The translations under genes were made by a program, and so were the position numbers. A model generated the notes under the pieces. That model was not told the DNA's origin. It did not search any database and was given only the letters and a program-made list of their open reading frames with translations. From NCBI GenBank assembly GCA_900546265.1, contig URCA01000006.1, positions 62,001 through 126,000 on the forward strand: a stretch of DNA of 64,000 nucleotides. Reading direction: 5' to 3'. The stretch's first letter is position 1. Every line of letters begins with the position of its first letter. The stretch is from an uncultured Oscillospiraceae bacterium. Lineage in GTDB: Bacteria > Bacillota > Clostridia > Oscillospirales > Acutalibacteraceae. Positions 16,619 through 25,842 of this stretch are shown piece by piece.

Positions 16619-17206
16619 TTAACCGAAATACCGGTTCAGCAGACCCTCGAAGGCTTTGCCGTGGCGGGCCTCGTCCTTGGCCATCTCGTGGACGGTGTCG
16701 TGGATAGCGTCATAGTTGAGAGCTTTCGCCTTCTTGGCCAGCTGCATTTTGCCTTCGGTGGCGCCGCATTCGGCCTCCACGCGCATCGCCAGATTCTTCT
16801 TCGTGCTGTCGGTCACCACTTCGCCGAGCAGCTCCGCGAACTTGGCGGCGTGCTCCGCTTCTTCATAAGCGGCCTTTTCCCAGTACAGGCCGATTTCGGG
16901 ATAGCCCTCGCGGTGAGCGACGCGGGCCATGGCCAGGTACATGCCCACCTCGGAGCATTCGCCGGTGAAGTTGGCGCGCAGCATTTCGACGACCTCGGCA
17001 TCCAGGCCCTGAGCCACGCCCACCCGGTGCTCGTCGGCCCAGACCCGCTCGCCGGCGGCAGCGGCCGGCGCAGCGGCAGCGGCGGGAGCCTCAGCGGCAC
17101 CCATCTCTTTAAACTGGTCGGGGCCAGCGCCGCAAACCGGGCAGGCGGCGGGGGCGGCGTCCCCGGTGTGCACGTATCCGCAGATCAGACAAACAAACTT
17201 TTTCAT
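16619..17206 (-). CDS. Reverse rubrerythrin (NADH peroxidase)
   Basis: Diiron peroxidase that reduces H2O2 in anaerobes. The rubredoxin domain is N-terminal (CLICGYVHTG, then CPVCGAGP), unlike classical rubrerythrin where it is C-terminal. An Ala/Pro linker (about residues 38-58) joins it to a ferritin-like four-helix domain with the iron ligands in FTGECSEVG, EEAEHAA and DEARHGKA. Start ATG 17206 follows GGAGGTAACAGTT. It is next to, and in the same direction as, the Fur/PerR-like regulator. Confidence 0.93.
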   Translation of the reverse strand: MKKFVCLICGYVHTGDAAPAACPVCGAGPDQFKEMGAAEAPAAAAAPAAAAGERVWADEHRVGVAQGLDAEVVEMLRANFTGECSEVGMYLAMARVAHREGYPEIGLYWEKAAYEEAEHAAKFAELLGEVVTDSTKKNLAMRVEAECGATEGKMQLAKKAKALNYDAIHDTVHEMAKDEARHGKAFEGLLNRYFG

Positions 17207-17254
17207 AACTGTTACCTCCAAAATTTCATTCTTATATGTTCCGGCCGACGCCGG

Positions 17255-17695
17255 TCAGTGGGACAAAGAAGCCGGTTGGCAGGCAGGACACAGGCCGCTG
17301 AAATACACATCCTGTACCTGCACCTGGAACCCCGGCGGGCAGATGCTCTGCACGGCCTGGTCATCCAGGTCGAAATCGTAGATAGAACCGCAGCCGCAGC
17401 ATTTAAAATGTGCGTGGTCGGCGGCATTTCCGTCAAACCGTTGTTCCTCCGGATCGATGGTAACCGTCCGGATAAGCCCTGCATCCACAAGCGCGTGCAG
17501 GCTGTTGTAAATGGTGGTGCGGGAAAAGGTGGGAAACCGCTCGAGAACCGCCCGGTAAATAGTATCCACCGTCGGATGGGTGGGATGACGCAGCAGGTAA
17601 TCATATATGGCAATCCGTTGCTGCGTGGGCCGCAGTCCTTTTTCGGTAAGAGCCGCGGCGATTTCCTGAACCGATTTGGTAATGGGGCCTGTCAT
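17255..17695 (-). CDS. Fur-family regulator, PerR-like
   Basis: A 146-residue metal-dependent repressor. The winged-helix DNA-binding domain contains RPTQQRIAIYDYL and FSRTTIYNSLHAL; the dimer/metal domain has HAHFKCCGCG and CPAC, the structural zinc site. Peroxide-sensing (PerR) rather than iron-sensing function is inferred from the neighbours, reverse rubrerythrin and MsrAB. ATG 17695 was chosen because AGAGGTGG lies just before it; the longer frame lacks a ribosome site. A palindrome 39 nt upstream suggests self-regulation. Confidence 0.9.
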   Translation of the reverse strand: MTGPITKSVQEIAAALTEKGLRPTQQRIAIYDYLLRHPTHPTVDTIYRAVLERFPTFSRTTIYNSLHALVDAGLIRTVTIDPEEQRFDGNAADHAHFKCCGCGSIYDFDLDDQAVQSICPPGFQVQVQDVYFSGLCPACQPASLSH

Positions 17696-17733
17696 ATCCA
17701 CCTCTCTTTTCTGTAATGATTTCTTTTTTGTAT

Positions 17734-17748
17734 TGATTACAATAATCA
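17734..17748. promoter_or_regulatory. PerR/Fur-like operator
   Basis: TGATTA-CAA-TAATCA is a perfect inverted repeat resembling the Fur/PerR box, placed between the divergent regulator and msrAB genes. It could control both. Confidence 0.6.
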
Positions 17749-17882
17749 CTATACACGCACCACTCGGTTTTGTCAAGACCTTTTTTTAAAAAAAGGGAAT
17801 TTTTTCTTCCTTGGTAAATTCTTCTGCGCGGGGCATGGTAATATGGGAACCACACACAGCATATGGGCGGGAGGCTTTTCGT

Positions 17883-18824
17883 ATGAAAGAAATCTATCTG
17901 GCGGGCGGCTGTTTTTGGGGATTGGAAAAATACCTGGGCGGCATCGGGGGCGTCACCGACACCCTGGTCGGCTACGCCAACGGCAGCACGGAGAGCCCAC
18001 GCTATGAGGAGGTCTGCACCGGAACGACGGGGCACGCCGAAACCGTGCGGGTACAGTACGACGAGGTGGCTCTCCCCCTCCCCGCGCTGCTGGATCTCTT
18101 TTTTCAGGCGATCGATCCCACGGCGGTCAACCGGCAGGGACCCGACCGGGGCACCCAATACCGCACGGGCATCTACTTTACCGCGCCGGAGGACGCGCCG
18201 CTTATCGAGCAGGCGCTGGACAAGCAGCAGAAGCGGCATCGCCGGCCGCTGGTGGTGGAGGCCCAGCCCCTCCAGAATTTCTGGCCGGCGGAAGCATACC
18301 ACCAGAGGTATCTGGACAAGAATCCGGGCGGTTACTGCCATATCGGCAAGGCGGCCTTTGAGCGGGCGGCCCGCCGGGGCGGCTACCGGCGCAAATCCGC
18401 GGAGGAGCTCAAGGCGCAGCTGACCCCGCTACAGTTCCAGGTGACCCAAAGCGGCGCGACAGAGCCGGCCTTCCGCAACGCCTACCATGCGGAGCACCGC
18501 CGTGGCATTTACGTGGACGTCACCACCGGCGAGCCGTTGTTTACCTCGGCGGAGAAATTCGACGCGGGCTGTGGTTGGCCCAGCTTCTCCCGGCCCATCG
18601 GCAGCAGCCTGCTGGAGGAGCGGCCGGATAGAAGCTTCGGTTTGCAGCGCACGGAGGTGCGCAGCCGCACCGGCGGCGCCCACCTCGGCCATGTGTTCGA
18701 GGACGGCCCTGCCGAGACGGGCGGCCGGCGCTATTGCATCAATAGCGCGGCTCTCCGCTTCATCCCCCTGGAAGAGATGGAGGCGGAGGGATACGGCGCC
18801 TATCTACCACCCGAAGAGCTATAA
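17883..18824 (+). CDS. msrAB: Bifunctional methionine sulfoxide reductase A/B
   Basis: Repairs both methionine-S-sulfoxide and methionine-R-sulfoxide in oxidised proteins. The MsrA domain (residues 1 to about 160) has the catalytic GCFWG with Cys10. The MsrB domain (about 175-305) has GCGWPSF, HLGHVFEDGP and the catalytic Cys in RYCINSAAL. The CxxC zinc pairs of many MsrB proteins are absent, as in several fused forms. Start ATG 17883 follows GGGAGG at a suitable distance. The palindromic box about 140 nt upstream suggests peroxide control. Confidence 0.95.
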   Translation: MKEIYLAGGCFWGLEKYLGGIGGVTDTLVGYANGSTESPRYEEVCTGTTGHAETVRVQYDEVALPLPALLDLFFQAIDPTAVNRQGPDRGTQYRTGIYFTAPEDAPLIEQALDKQQKRHRRPLVVEAQPLQNFWPAEAYHQRYLDKNPGGYCHIGKAAFERAARRGGYRRKSAEELKAQLTPLQFQVTQSGATEPAFRNAYHAEHRRGIYVDVTTGEPLFTSAEKFDAGCGWPSFSRPIGSSLLEERPDRSFGLQRTEVRSRTGGAHLGHVFEDGPAETGGRRYCINSAALRFIPLEEMEAEGYGAYLPPEEL

Positions 18825-18825
18825 C

Positions 18826-18863
18826 AAGGCGGGGAACCGGTACGCCTACCGGTTCCCCGCCTT
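18826..18863 (+). terminator. Terminator of msrAB
   Basis: A perfect 17-bp stem, AAGGCGGGGAACCGGTA with its complement, around a 4-nt loop, one base after the stop codon. The T tract is weak, but the stem is very stable. Confidence 0.8.
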
Positions 18864-18874
18864 GTGTTACCCTA

Positions 18875-19564
18875 TTATATAGAGAAGCCCTGCTTCTTCA
18901 GCTCCTGCTCATACCCCGCGGCGGCGGCTGTCACCTTGCGGGTGTAGCTGGTGGTCGTGACGCCCGCGTCCCGCTTTTTCCTCATGTTCACAATCCCCAT
19001 GTTGTATTCCATCAGCCCATAATGCACGCCGTTTTTGCCGATGCTTTCGGCCAGCATGTTCACCCCGATGGTGATATTGTCCCGGGGGGTGTAGGCGTCG
19101 GTCACCCCATACCGCTTATAATGGCTGGCGAGGTACCGGCTGTTTATCTGCATGATCCCCACCATGTCGGCCCCCTCCCCTTTCCGCAGGGCGCCGGTGC
19201 GAAAATCGCTTTCCACCTTCATCACGCCAAGCACCAGGGGATACGAAATTTCCAGGCGTTCGCACAGCTCATAGGTGAACCGCTGCAAATCCCGGGACAG
19301 AGGAATGGACGAGAGATACCAGGCGTCCGCCGACGGTACAGCCGGCGGGGCGGTGGCAGACGGCGCAGACGGCCGCGTCGTTGCGGGCACCGTGGCGGCG
19401 GTGGTGGTGGAAGCGCCCGTCGATAGGGGCGCCGATTCCGTATGGGCCGGCGGCGTTTCCGGCGCGTCGACCTGGACGGCCGGCTGCGCCTGCACGCGTG
19501 CGCTGGCAAAAACCGTGAAAATATACAGCGCCGCGGCGGCGCAGACAGCGGCAATTTGTTTCAA
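18875..19564 (-). CDS. Secreted lytic transglycosylase (SLT domain)
   Basis: Cleaves peptidoglycan glycan strands. Residues 1-27 are a signal peptide or membrane anchor, 30-80 a Pro/Thr/Ala linker, and about 105-225 an SLT domain with catalytic Glu118 in MKVESDF, then GIMQIN and the LMEYNMG segment in place of the usual AYN motif. TTG 19564 is the start, with AGGAGG 8 nt upstream. The ribosome site forms part of a hairpin in the leader. The upstream neighbour on the same strand is the serpin. Confidence 0.88.
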   Translation of the reverse strand: MKQIAAVCAAAALYIFTVFASARVQAQPAVQVDAPETPPAHTESAPLSTGASTTTAATVPATTRPSAPSATAPPAVPSADAWYLSSIPLSRDLQRFTYELCERLEISYPLVLGVMKVESDFRTGALRKGEGADMVGIMQINSRYLASHYKRYGVTDAYTPRDNITIGVNMLAESIGKNGVHYGLMEYNMGIVNMRKKRDAGVTTTSYTRKVTAAAAGYEQELKKQGFSI

Positions 19565-19574
19565 GAAAAAAACC

Positions 19575-19632
19575 TCCTGCCAAAGTATCCGGCCCCGGTT
19601 TGTCCGGGGGCCTGTGGACAGCTTTGGCAGGA
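19575..19632 (-). promoter_or_regulatory. Structured leader masking the transglycosylase ribosome site
   Basis: An 11-bp perfect outer stem (TCCTGCCAAAG with CTTTGGCAGGA) encloses a GC-rich inner hairpin. Its 3' arm includes the AGGA of the AGGAGG ribosome site, and a T7 tract follows. It may be both a terminator for the serpin gene and a translational control element. It matches no riboswitch class I can name. Confidence 0.5.
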
Positions 19633-19642
19633 ATTTCCTAAT

Positions 19643-20911
19643 TTATACAGAATCTTTTACCGGACGGGTCAGCTGCCCCGCAAACAAGGGCAGGTTGGAG
19701 GCATTGTCCACGATGGCATAGAGAAAGGGGCGGTCGAGAATCACCTGATAGTCCCCGCCGGGGCCGGCATTTTTGCAGATAGCGGCGAAGGAAAAGGCCG
19801 CAGCCTTGGTGCCGTGAGCGTTCAGCTCGATACAGGTTTTCTGCCGGATATCGCTGAGGAACAGGCCGGGCCCGCCCATGGGGGCGAAATCGTCCTCGGC
19901 GGGGAAGAAGGCGGCCCTCACCCCCAGGCGGTTCAGCGGCGGACGGAAATCCGCCTCGTCCGCATAGGAGAAGCTGGGGATCCCGGCCTGCACGCTCCCT
20001 GCCGCGCCGTCGAGCAGGGCGAGCCACGTCTCTCCGGTCAGGGCCCGCGCCGCGTCCTCCAGGCGGATCCCCTCCCGGGGCAGCAGCCCGACGAAGCTGA
20101 AACGGCCGCCCTGATAGGGCCGTTTGAAACCGGTGACCCATTCATTTTCCAGATAGGCCGTCTCGACCGAAAACAGAAACTCCGTGGAAAACGCCCCGTC
20201 GGCGGCCTGAAAGACGTGGGAACGCACATTCTTCTTCTCGTAGGGCTCCTCCCATTTCATATCGAACAGCACCGTGCTGAGGAGACATAGCTCGATGGCA
20301 GGATCCAAGCTGTCCAGCGCCCGGGGAATCCGGCCTTCGGTCTGGTAATCCACCCAGGCGTTGATGTCCTTCAGGGCCTGGGGCGCCTGCAAATCGGCCC
20401 GATAGGCCGCCGCCCGATAGCGGTCGGCGTTTGCCTGCAGGAAGGCCGGCCGGATTTCCAGCCCCTCGTCGATCCATAAGGAGTTGGCCAGCGTGACCCT
20501 GCCCGCCTTCTTCACCGTCCAATTATCCAGCAGCCAGGCGCACATGGCCCCCCGTTCCTCCGGCGCGCCCAGCAGGGCGTCCAGCTCCTCCCGGGTCTGC
20601 CCCTGGGTGCCCTCGGCCAGCATGGACAGCGTCAGGTACAGGGACACGGGAGACAGCAGCCGGTTTTCCGTCCCCCCGGCCTGTTCGCGCAGCAGCCGCA
20701 TGCTGAAGTCGGCGGCGGCGGCGCGGAACCCCTCGCTGAAAGGCTGGGCGGCGGACGCGGCGGGCGTCACGTCCCGCAGCAGGTTCTCCGCCTGGACGGA
20801 CAGGCGTGGGCGTGCCAGCAGCACCCCCGCGGTCACGCCGCAGGCGGCTACCGCCGCCGCGACGGCCATCCACCATCGGCGGCGTTTGGATGGACGAATG
20901 GGTTCGTTCAT
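19643..20911 (-). CDS. Serpin-family protease inhibitor, membrane-anchored or secreted
   Basis: A 422-residue serpin. After a basic N-terminus (RPSKRRRWW) a hydrophobic segment (about residues 15-33) anchors or exports it. The serpin core is clear: LLSPVSLYLTLSMLAEGTQGQT, TLANSLWID, LLSTVLFDMKWEEPY and the C-terminal DRPFLYAIVD. The reactive-loop hinge reads GTKAAAFSFAAI, with the small residues expected of an inhibitory serpin. Start ATG 20911 follows GGGGGTGCC. Gut bacteria use such proteins against host or competitor serine proteases; the target here is unknown. Confidence 0.9.
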   Translation of the reverse strand: MNEPIRPSKRRRWWMAVAAAVAACGVTAGVLLARPRLSVQAENLLRDVTPAASAAQPFSEGFRAAAADFSMRLLREQAGGTENRLLSPVSLYLTLSMLAEGTQGQTREELDALLGAPEERGAMCAWLLDNWTVKKAGRVTLANSLWIDEGLEIRPAFLQANADRYRAAAYRADLQAPQALKDINAWVDYQTEGRIPRALDSLDPAIELCLLSTVLFDMKWEEPYEKKNVRSHVFQAADGAFSTEFLFSVETAYLENEWVTGFKRPYQGGRFSFVGLLPREGIRLEDAARALTGETWLALLDGAAGSVQAGIPSFSYADEADFRPPLNRLGVRAAFFPAEDDFAPMGGPGLFLSDIRQKTCIELNAHGTKAAAFSFAAICKNAGPGGDYQVILDRPFLYAIVDNASNLPLFAGQLTRPVKDSV

Positions 20912-21073
20912 ATCGGCACCCCCTATATATTGGCCGACACCAAAATATTTGGCGGATATGCAACATTTTCCGCCAAGCGGAACACTGTACATACATACGC
21001 CCTGCCGTTTGGCGGCCCCTCTCCTTTATATAGTGGGGCTTTCCCCTTAAAATGTTGCAGACGGCGCGCCGAT

Positions 21074-21667
21074 TTACGCGTCCTGTTCGTCCAGCGTCAG
21101 GGAAAAGGCGGGGAGGAATTCCTCCAGGAAGCAGTCGGCGGCGGGCAGGCCCATGGCCCGGATCGACGCCTCGGTGGCGGCGCGGGCGGAGGCAAATTCG
21201 CTGTTCCCCTGGCCCAGCTCCTCCACACATTTGATCAGGGCCGCCAGCTTGTCCGCCGCCTTGACGATCCGTTTTTCCTGCGCCCATTCGTCCCCCGGGC
21301 GGAGCAGGGGGGCGTAGTCCTCCCGCAGATCCGCGGGCAGCAGGCTGAGGAGCTTATCCGCCGCCACGTCCTCCACCTGCTTATAGGCGTCCCGGATGGC
21401 GGGGTTATAATACTTCACAGGCGTGGGCAGATCGCCGGTAAAAATCTCGGGCGTGTCGTGATACAGAGCGATAAGGACGCAGCGGGAGGCATCCACCCGG
21501 CCGCCGAAACGGCGGTTGGTCAGCAGGGCCAGGGCATGGGCCAGCACGGCCACGTCCTGGGAATGTTCGCAGATATTTTCCGGGCGGGTATTGCGCATCA
21601 GGGCCCAGCGGGTGATGTATTTCATCCGGGAGAGCACGGCGTAAAACTTCGGTGTGCGTGGCGTCAT
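21074..21667 (-). CDS. yfbR: 5'-deoxynucleotidase, YfbR-type HD protein
   Basis: Removes phosphate from deoxyribonucleoside 5'-monophosphates in the cytoplasm. The 197 residues carry the HD metal sites: ICEHSQDVAVLAHAL, ALYHDTPEIFTGDLPTPVKY and the aspartate in KAADKLAAL, which is the YfbR pattern. ATG 21667 is chosen because the conserved KFYAVLSRMKYI begins there. It stands alone, divergent from the glycosyltransferase operon. Confidence 0.88.
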   Translation of the reverse strand: MTPRTPKFYAVLSRMKYITRWALMRNTRPENICEHSQDVAVLAHALALLTNRRFGGRVDASRCVLIALYHDTPEIFTGDLPTPVKYYNPAIRDAYKQVEDVAADKLLSLLPADLREDYAPLLRPGDEWAQEKRIVKAADKLAALIKCVEELGQGNSEFASARAATEASIRAMGLPAADCFLEEFLPAFSLTLDEQDA

Positions 21668-21830
21668 GGCGGGACATTCCTTTCCGGCCGCTGGTATTCT
21701 TATAGCGGCTTCTGCGTTCAGTATACCAAAGCGGCAAGAAAAACTCAACAAAACTGACAGGAAAGCCCTTTATTTTCCCTCGAAACTTTGGTATACTGGA
21801 AAAAGCTTTATACATAAAGGAGGCGGACGG

Positions 21831-23180
21831 GTGGAGGCCTTGAACATATCCCGGCGGCAGGCGGTGCAGTGGGTGGTCTGTCTGCTGGCTTTCGCGTTCC
21901 TGACGCGGCTGTGCATCGGAATGCTGTACTACAACACGTTCGACGTCAACTGGTACAAGACCTGGGCGCTGGAACTGCAAAACGGCTTTTTCGACTGCTA
22001 TTCCCGCATGACGGACGGGAAATACGCCCTGGATTATCCGCCGGTTTATCTGGTGTTCCTCTTTATCGTCGGCAAGCTGTACGGCGCGCTGCCCCTGGCG
22101 GATTATAAGATGTTCGACATGCTGGCGATGAAGTTCTTCCCTATCCTGTTCGATGTGCTGGCGGCGGGAATGCTGTATCTTCTGTGCCGGAAAAAGAGCG
22201 AGGGGATGGGGGTGCTGGCCGCCGCCCTGTGGGCGCTCAACCCGTCGTCCATCTTCAATTCCGCCTGCTGGGGCCAGACGGACGGGATGATGCTCTGCCT
22301 GTTGCTGCTGGCCTTCTACCTGGTGGACGCGGACAGGCCCATCCTCGGCTCTGTCCTGTTCGCGGTGACGGCCCTGACCAAGATGCAGGCGCTGTATTTC
22401 ACGCCGGTGCTGTTTGTGGTGCTGCTGTACCGCCACAAGCTGGAAAAGGCGCTGCTGGGGGTTCTGGCGGCGCTGGCCACGGGGGTGGCCGCCTTCGTTC
22501 CCTTTATCATCGGCAGCGCCGGCGCCCGGGGCTGGGAAGCGCTGCTGACCCCCTTCGAGGTGTATTTCGGGGGGCTTGGCAAATATCCCTATGTGGCCCT
22601 GAATACCTATAATCTGTACGGCATCGGCAACATGAACTGGGTGCACGATTCCAAATCGATTTTCTTCGGGCACCCGGACGCCGCGCTGGGCTTCGACGTG
22701 GGGGGCTTCACCTACAACCATCTGAGCACCCTGCTGATGCTGGCGGTTCTCGCGCTGACGGTGTTCCTGCTGTGGCGGGGGGTGCGGGAAAACGGCCTGT
22801 GGCTGGGCTGCTTTGTGCTGATGCAGGGGATTTTCATGCTGACCACCCGGATGCACGAGCGGTACCAGATGGCGGTGCTGCCCTTCGCGCTGGTACTGTA
22901 CGCCTATACCGGCCGGGGACGGTGGCTGGGCATCTTCGGGGCCCTGTCGGGCATCACCTTCGTCAACCAGTTCATGCTGCTTATCCGCAACAACACGATA
23001 AACGATCCAGCCGCCCCCTGGAACGACTGGTTCAACCCGGTGCAGGCGGTGTTTTCGGTGCTCAACCTGGCGGTGTTCGCCTTCAGCCTGTATGAAGCCT
23101 GGCGGCTGGCTTTCCCTGACGGCTTGCGCAAAGCCCCTCAGTCTCAGGCCGCCCCCATCACAGAGGAGGTATCCCCATGA
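21831..23180 (+). CDS. GT-C-fold integral membrane glycosyltransferase
   Basis: A 449-residue protein with about eleven membrane helices. The first outside loop holds NTFDVNWYKTWA, with the acidic residue expected in GT-C enzymes that use polyprenyl-phosphate sugars, and LDYPPVYLVFLF follows. This resembles GT39/GT87-type mannosyltransferases; donor and acceptor are unknown. The start is GTG 21831 with AAAGGAGG upstream. A TATACT -10 element lies at 21792. It overlaps the next gene, a YfhO protein, by 4 nt (ATGA). Confidence 0.8.
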   Translation: MEALNISRRQAVQWVVCLLAFAFLTRLCIGMLYYNTFDVNWYKTWALELQNGFFDCYSRMTDGKYALDYPPVYLVFLFIVGKLYGALPLADYKMFDMLAMKFFPILFDVLAAGMLYLLCRKKSEGMGVLAAALWALNPSSIFNSACWGQTDGMMLCLLLLAFYLVDADRPILGSVLFAVTALTKMQALYFTPVLFVVLLYRHKLEKALLGVLAALATGVAAFVPFIIGSAGARGWEALLTPFEVYFGGLGKYPYVALNTYNLYGIGNMNWVHDSKSIFFGHPDAALGFDVGGFTYNHLSTLLMLAVLALTVFLLWRGVRENGLWLGCFVLMQGIFMLTTRMHERYQMAVLPFALVLYAYTGRGRWLGIFGALSGITFVNQFMLLIRNNTINDPAAPWNDWFNPVQAVFSVLNLAVFAFSLYEAWRLAFPDGLRKAPQSQAAPITEEVSP

Positions 23181-25819
23181 CCCTGACCCATTCTTTACGG
23201 CGGCCCAAGAGCCGCGCGTGGCACGCGTTTTTTATCGCGTTGGCCATGGCGTTTCTGCTGTTTCTCCCCTTCCTGATCATCGACAAGGGCCTGTTCATCT
23301 ATTACGGAGATTTCAATGTGCAGCAAATCCCGTTTTACCGGATGGCCCACGACGCGGTGCGGTCGGGGAACATCTTCTGGAACTGGAACACCGACCTGGG
23401 GGCCAACTTCATCGGCTCGTATTCCTTTTATCTGCTGGGAAGCCCCTTCTTCTGGCTGACCCTCCCCTTCCCAAGCGCGGCGGTGCCCTATCTGATGGCC
23501 CCCCTGCTGATGCTGAAATTCGCCCTGTCCTCCCTGACGGCATACGCCTACCTGCGCCGGTTCGTCCGCCCCGATTTCGCGGTGATGGGCGGCCTGCTGT
23601 ACGCCTTTTCGGGCTTCTCGATTTACAACGTCTTTTTCAACCATTTCCATGAGGCCATCGTGTATTTCCCGCTGATGCTGCTGGCGCTGGAGATGTATAT
23701 GAAGGACGGCAAGCGGGGCTTTTTCGCCGTCACCGTGTTTCTCAGCGCCCTGTCCAACTATTACTTCTTCATCGGCCAGGTGTTCTTCCTGCTGATTTAC
23801 TGGTTCGTGCGGATGTTCTCGGGGGACTGGGACTGCTCCCTGTCCAAATTCCTGTGGCTGCTGTTCGAGGCGGTCGTCGGCACGGCGGGGGCGGCGGTGT
23901 TCCTCCTCCCCTCCTATCTGGCGGTGATACAGAACCCGCGGACAGACAGCATGCTCGCCGGCTGGGACGCGCTGATTTACAACAAGCCTCAGCGATTCTA
24001 CGACATCATCCACTCCTTCTTCTTCCCCCAGGACATCCCGGCCCGGGAGAATTTCTTCCCCGATTCGGACAACAAGTGGGCCTCCATGTCGGCCTGGCTG
24101 CCGGTATTCGGCTGCTCGGGCGCCATTGCCTACTTCCAGTCACGCAAGCACAGCGACTGGCTGCGGCGGATGCTGATTATCTGCTTCTTCTGCGCGATTA
24201 TCCCCGGGCTCAATGCCATGTTCCAGCTGTTCAACTGGGTATATTACGCCCGGTGGTACTACATGATGGTGCTTATCCTGGTGCTGGCCACGGTGGCCTG
24301 CTTCGAGCAGGCGGAAAGCCAGCCGGTGGAATGGAAGCGGGCCTTCGGCTGGACCTTCGGCATCACCGCCGCCTTCGCGCTGTTCATCGGGTTCATGCCC
24401 AAGAGCTGGAACCCGGACAAGGAGACCGGCAAAATCACCTACGGGCTGATGAAGCACGTGGATCGCTTCTGGATTTATGTGGCCATCGCGGTGGTCTCCC
24501 TGGTGTTGGCGTGGCTGCTGGTCACCCTGTTCCACAACGACCGGCCGATATTCTACAAATGGGGCGTGGGGGTCATCGCCTGCGTGTCCCTGATCTACAG
24601 CTGGTATTTCCTGGGTCTGGGTAAGGCCAACTCCAACTACACCTCCCATTTCGTCATCGAGCAGGGCATCAAGGGCGGGGATAAAATCCATCTGCCGGTG
24701 GATGAACAGTTCTATCGGGTGGATATGAACAAGGGTATGGACAACCAGGCCATGTTCTGGGGCATCCCTACCATCAACGCCTTCCACAGCATCGTGCCCG
24801 GGTCGGTGATGGAGTTCTACCCCACCATCGGCATCGCCCGGGGCGTGGGCACCCGGCCAGAGCCGGAGCATTACGCGGTGCGCAGCCTGCTGTCCACCCG
24901 ATATCTGTTCGACTACGCCAACGAGGATCCCGATTATCAGGAATATAAATCCAGCGGCGACTTCTTCCTGGTGGACGGGGAAACCAAGATGCCCGGCTGG
25001 AGTTACATCGATAAACAAAACGGGTTTCTGATTTACGAGAACGACAACTATATTCCCATGGGCTTCACCTACGATCAGTATATGACCCGGGAATCCTACG
25101 ACGCCATGTCGGAGAGCCGCCGGGAGCTGGCGCTGCTCAAGGCCCTGGTGGTGGAAAAGGCAGACGAGCCGGCGGTCAGCCGGATGCTGCCCGTGATGGA
25201 CGAGACGACGGAGAGCTTCACCGAGTACGAATACGCCGACGACTGCGCCGATCGGCGCGCCGAATCCGCCGTTTCCTTCGCGCGGGACAACCGGGGCTTC
25301 ACCGCCACCATTTCGCTGGCTGAGGATAATCTCGTGTTCTTCAGCGTCCCCTACGAGGACGGCTGGTCCGCCACGGTGAACGGGGAAAAAGCAGCCATCT
25401 ACAAGGTGAACGTCGGCTTCATGGCCGTGGCCTGTCAGGCTGGCCAGGACATCGTGATTCGTTTCGACTACATGACGCCCGGCCTGGTTTACGGCGTGGT
25501 AATCACAGTGGGGGCGGTGCTGCTGTTCGTGCTGTATCTGGTGCTGATGCGGGTGTTCGACAAGCGGATGCGCGCCAAGCTGGACAAGGCGTTCCCGCCG
25601 GTGGATAGTCCCGCCGCAGAAACGACCGAAGAACCCCCGGCGGCTTCACCGGACAACGACGCAGCGGATGCGCCCCCGGCGGCAGCGCCGGACAACGCCA
25701 TGGAGATACCGCCCCTGGCGGCCGACAGTGAATCGCCGGATGGCTTCGATTTATACCGTCTGTATCCGGCGCAGGAGGATCCGCCGGCCGCGCCGGAAGA
25801 GGAACATACACCCGAGTAA
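23177..25819 (+). CDS. YfhO-family membrane protein
   Basis: An 880-residue integral membrane protein. A dozen helices occupy residues 15-490; YYGDFNVQQIPFYR and WNWNTDLGANFIGSYSFY are the conserved first-loop motifs of YfhO (GT-C-like glycosyltransferases involved in decorating teichoic acids). An extracytoplasmic beta-rich domain (about 500-765) follows, then one helix and an unusual Pro/Ala/Asp-rich cytoplasmic tail of about 90 residues. Translational coupling to the upstream GT-C gene suggests both act on the same surface polymer. Confidence 0.88.
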   Translation: MTLTHSLRRPKSRAWHAFFIALAMAFLLFLPFLIIDKGLFIYYGDFNVQQIPFYRMAHDAVRSGNIFWNWNTDLGANFIGSYSFYLLGSPFFWLTLPFPSAAVPYLMAPLLMLKFALSSLTAYAYLRRFVRPDFAVMGGLLYAFSGFSIYNVFFNHFHEAIVYFPLMLLALEMYMKDGKRGFFAVTVFLSALSNYYFFIGQVFFLLIYWFVRMFSGDWDCSLSKFLWLLFEAVVGTAGAAVFLLPSYLAVIQNPRTDSMLAGWDALIYNKPQRFYDIIHSFFFPQDIPARENFFPDSDNKWASMSAWLPVFGCSGAIAYFQSRKHSDWLRRMLIICFFCAIIPGLNAMFQLFNWVYYARWYYMMVLILVLATVACFEQAESQPVEWKRAFGWTFGITAAFALFIGFMPKSWNPDKETGKITYGLMKHVDRFWIYVAIAVVSLVLAWLLVTLFHNDRPIFYKWGVGVIACVSLIYSWYFLGLGKANSNYTSHFVIEQGIKGGDKIHLPVDEQFYRVDMNKGMDNQAMFWGIPTINAFHSIVPGSVMEFYPTIGIARGVGTRPEPEHYAVRSLLSTRYLFDYANEDPDYQEYKSSGDFFLVDGETKMPGWSYIDKQNGFLIYENDNYIPMGFTYDQYMTRESYDAMSESRRELALLKALVVEKADEPAVSRMLPVMDETTESFTEYEYADDCADRRAESAVSFARDNRGFTATISLAEDNLVFFSVPYEDGWSATVNGEKAAIYKVNVGFMAVACQAGQDIVIRFDYMTPGLVYGVVITVGAVLLFVLYLVLMRVFDKRMRAKLDKAFPPVDSPAAETTEEPPAASPDNDAADAPPAAAPDNAMEIPPLAADSESPDGFDLYRLYPAQEDPPAAPEEEHTPE

Positions 25820-25842
25820 CCCGGAAAGGACAAAACTGCCGC

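Noticed and set aside
21405..22856. A 483-codon minus-strand ORF
   Set aside because: It runs across the yfbR start and antisense through the glycosyltransferase, with His/Gln-rich shadow composition.
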